Below, piece by piece: positions 62,474 through 64,000 of a DNA stretch of 64,000 nucleotides. The position numbers were made by a program, and so were the translations under genes. The notes under the pieces were generated by a model. That model did no database searches. It worked only from the letters and a program-made list of their open reading frames with translations, and had not been told where the DNA came from. Source of the DNA: JBCBRD01 sp039819785 (GTDB taxonomy: Bacteria; Pseudomonadota; Alphaproteobacteria; Rhizobiales; Hyphomicrobiaceae); assembly GCA_039819785.1 (NCBI GenBank), contig JBCBRH010000024.1, positions 1-64,000 on the forward strand. The letters run 5' to 3'. Position 1 is the first letter of the stretch. Each line of letters starts with the position of its first letter.

Positions 62474-63387
62474 AATGAGCCTCGCGAGGCTTGTGATGCC
62501 GGCGCTTCGTTTTCCATCATCTTCATGCGGAATGCGCTTGCCTTATAGGTTCCCAGCACCGTCACTTTGCTTGAAAAATATGACAGGTCCTGCAGTGCGA
62601 GCTTCACCAATCTGTCTGAAGGATGGCCCTCGATGTCGGCGAAGAACATCGTGGCATTGAAGCTGCCGCCGAGCTGATAGCTCTCCAGTTTCGTCATGTT
62701 GACGCCGTTGGTCGCAAAACCTCCCAGCGCCTTGTAAAGTGCCGCTGGTACGTTTCTGACCCGGAAAATAAACGTCGTTACAAACGGGCCTTCCCCCGGG
62801 TCGGCGTCGTCTGGTTCACTGGCCAGGATGACAAAGCGGGTTGTGTTGTGATCTTGGTCCTCCATATCGGCACGCAGGACTTCAAGGCCGTAGATTTCCG
62901 CCGCGAGAGACGAGGCCAGGGCTGCGATGGAGGGATCATCTGATTCGGCGACCATGCGCGCCGAACCTGCCGTGTCGGCTTCCGGGACCGGCGTGAGACC
63001 AAGTTTTCTCAGATTATTCCGGCATTGTCCGAGCGCCTGGGTGTGGCTCAGGACCTTTTTGATTTTCTCAAGCGGGGTGCCTTTGCGAACGAGCAACTGG
63101 TGACGGACACGCAAAAAGTGTTCGCCGACAATGAACAGACCAGCATCTGGCAAGAGATGATGGATGTCAGCGACGCGGCCTGCGACGGAGTTTTCGATCG
63201 GAATCATTGCGTACCGGGCCGCACCTGATTTAACGGCCTGGAGAGCGTCTTCGAAGGTCGGGCAGGCGATTGCCGCATGCTCCGGCATGACTTCCTGGCA
63301 GGCAAGGTGGGAATTTGCGCCCGGCTCACCTTGGAATACGACTTGGTCCACGTTGGGTGCTTTCGTGTTGCTTAAGCGATTGGACAC
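62470..63387 (-). CDS. pheA: Prephenate dehydratase
   Basis: PheA converts prephenate to phenylpyruvate in phenylalanine synthesis. The 305-aa protein has FQGEPGANSH (about residue 18), then IPIENSVAGRVADIHHLL and HTQALGQCRNNL of the catalytic domain, the TTRFVIL segment and an ACT regulatory domain (PAALYKALGGFATNGVNMTK, then LESYQLGGSF) that binds phenylalanine. The start is unsure: the GTG at 63387 opens the conserved part, and ATGs at 63438/63441 are alternatives. tyrC (7105-8154) takes the same precursor to tyrosine. kdsB lies upstream on the same strand, a common alphaproteobacterial pair. Confidence 0.93.
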   Translation of the reverse strand: MSNRLSNTKAPNVDQVVFQGEPGANSHLACQEVMPEHAAIACPTFEDALQAVKSGAARYAMIPIENSVAGRVADIHHLLPDAGLFIVGEHFLRVRHQLLVRKGTPLEKIKKVLSHTQALGQCRNNLRKLGLTPVPEADTAGSARMVAESDDPSIAALASSLAAEIYGLEVLRADMEDQDHNTTRFVILASEPDDADPGEGPFVTTFIFRVRNVPAALYKALGGFATNGVNMTKLESYQLGGSFNATMFFADIEGHPSDRLVKLALQDLSYFSSKVTVLGTYKASAFRMKMMENEAPASQASRGSL

Positions 63388-63609
63388 GCGCAGATCAGCG
63401 ACCCCTCGCGTTTTTTGTCCGCGCCGTCGTAGCAGCATCATGCCGGTTGACAAAGCCCCAAGAGATGAAGCCCGCAAGCGTACACGGGCGCTCAAGCCAA
63501 GTTACACGTGGGCACATACCGTGTTTTCGCGCCGTGCTCCGGGATGCAGTTTTATCCGGTTGGTTTGATTGTCGCCTTGAGGTGGGGGTCGGGCAGCGGA
63601 GGCTTCATC

Positions 63610-64000
63610 TTAGCGGGCTTGCGCATCAACGGCTCCCAAATGGCGCCGCGCTTTGGCAAGGTCTTCTGGCGTATCTACGCCAATTGGCACGGTGTCCACG
63701 ATTGCGACGTCGATGCGCATCTCATCTTCCAGGGCTCTAAGCTGCTCCAGGCGCTCACGCTTTTCCAGCGCTGACGGTCGCAACGTCACAAAGCGTTCCA
63801 ACGCTGACCGGCGATACCCGTAGATCCCAATGTGATGGAAGAGCGGTCCATCGCCCCAAGGCACTGCACCTCTGGAAAAGTACAAGGCCCGCATCACACT
63901 GAGTTTGCCGAACGGGCGTTCGATGTCGGGGAGAGGACTGCCCACCACTTTGACCGCATTGGGGTCGTCGCGCTCTGCCATATCCGTAATCGGGGCGGCC
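63610..64000 (-). CDS. kdsB: 3-deoxy-manno-octulosonate cytidylyltransferase, C-terminal part (cut by window end)
   Basis: The frame is open to the window edge, so the N-terminus is missing; about 129 residues are visible. KdsB activates KDO with CTP for lipopolysaccharide core synthesis. ERDDPNAVKVV, MRALYFSRGAVPW, HHIGIYGYRRSALERFV and the EQLRALEDEMRIDVAIVDTV stretch are diagnostic of this enzyme. The internal ATG at 63981 is not the start. It precedes pheA on the same strand with a 222-bp gap. Confidence 0.94.
   Translation of the reverse strand, partial: AAPITDMAERDDPNAVKVVGSPLPDIERPFGKLSVMRALYFSRGAVPWGDGPLFHHIGIYGYRRSALERFVTLRPSALEKRERLEQLRALEDEMRIDVAIVDTVPIGVDTPEDLAKARRHLGAVDAQAR

Noticed and set aside
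1..64000. tRNA, rRNA, tmRNA, CRISPR arrays, IS elements and prophage genes
   Set aside because: Looked for typical T-loop sequences, repeat-spacer arrays, and transposase or integrase motifs in the gaps and products, and saw none.

Overview
This is a stretch of an alphaproteobacterial chromosome, most likely from the Hyphomicrobiales (Rhizobiales) or a close relative. That placement rests on gene content and order: ftsX-ydcF-plsC, hisC-tyrC, a SAM-II riboswitch on metX-metW, ispA next to mtgA and rpmF, phaR with phaA-phaB, dnaX-ybaB-recR, and kdsB-pheA. Genus and species cannot be read from the window. Gene density is high and most genes are housekeeping or common accessory genes. I found no rRNA, tRNA, CRISPR array, transposase, integrase or phage gene. 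All assignments come from reading the sequence; no database search was run.

Layout. 1-6.1 kb: the end of ftsX, a YdcF-type membrane protein, a PlsC-type acyltransferase, an adenosylcobalamin-dependent ribonucleotide reductase and a small conserved protein. 6.3-9.3 kb (minus strand): a ChaC-type glutathione-degrading enzyme, then tyrC and hisC overlapping by ATGA. 9.5-11.7 kb: promoter, SAM-II riboswitch, metX and metW. 11.7-14 kb: a methyltransferase divergent from gloB and a cupin gene. 14.2-21.3 kb is the least explained part: an 830-aa NYN/LOTUS protein, a 105-bp dispersed palindromic repeat, an exported pentapeptide-repeat protein, and a convergent 1157-aa membrane protein with a long predicted periplasmic coiled coil. 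21.6-25.5 kb: an atypical thiolase and zur-znuC-znuB for zinc uptake. 25.6-31.4 kb: ispG, a secreted histidine phosphatase, two small unknown genes, ispA, mtgA and rpmF.

31.5-39 kb: a small membrane protein, a degenerate-GGDEF/EAL protein, the polyhydroxybutyrate genes phaR (minus), phaA and phaB, a bidirectional terminator, a tandem-expanded copy of the palindromic repeat, and folE2. 39.2-44.6 kb: an RND efflux operon (adaptor then pump) divergent from a TetR regulator, with strong palindromic operators between them. 44.7-49.2 kb: a von Willebrand A protein, truA, a small secreted protein, fmt and def. 49.2-55.2 kb: two glycosyltransferases, a membrane NDP-sugar dehydratase (FlaA1/CapD type) and a MATE transporter, pointing to surface polysaccharide synthesis. 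55.3-58.3 kb: recR, ybaB and dnaX. 58.7-61.7 kb: NudC-type Nudix hydrolase and a copper-delivery set (DUF2946-like, PCuAC, SCO1) ending in a third repeat copy. 61.7-64 kb: an SDR oxidoreductase, pheA and the end of kdsB.

Most worth following up: the 105-bp repeat family, whose end supplies the stop codon of two unrelated genes; the unexplained NYN/LOTUS, pentapeptide and giant membrane protein neighbourhood; a thiolase lacking its second catalytic cysteine; and the unusually clear TetR operators. Nothing here reads as a defence island or other complete new system. The 14-21 kb block is the best candidate for undescribed function.
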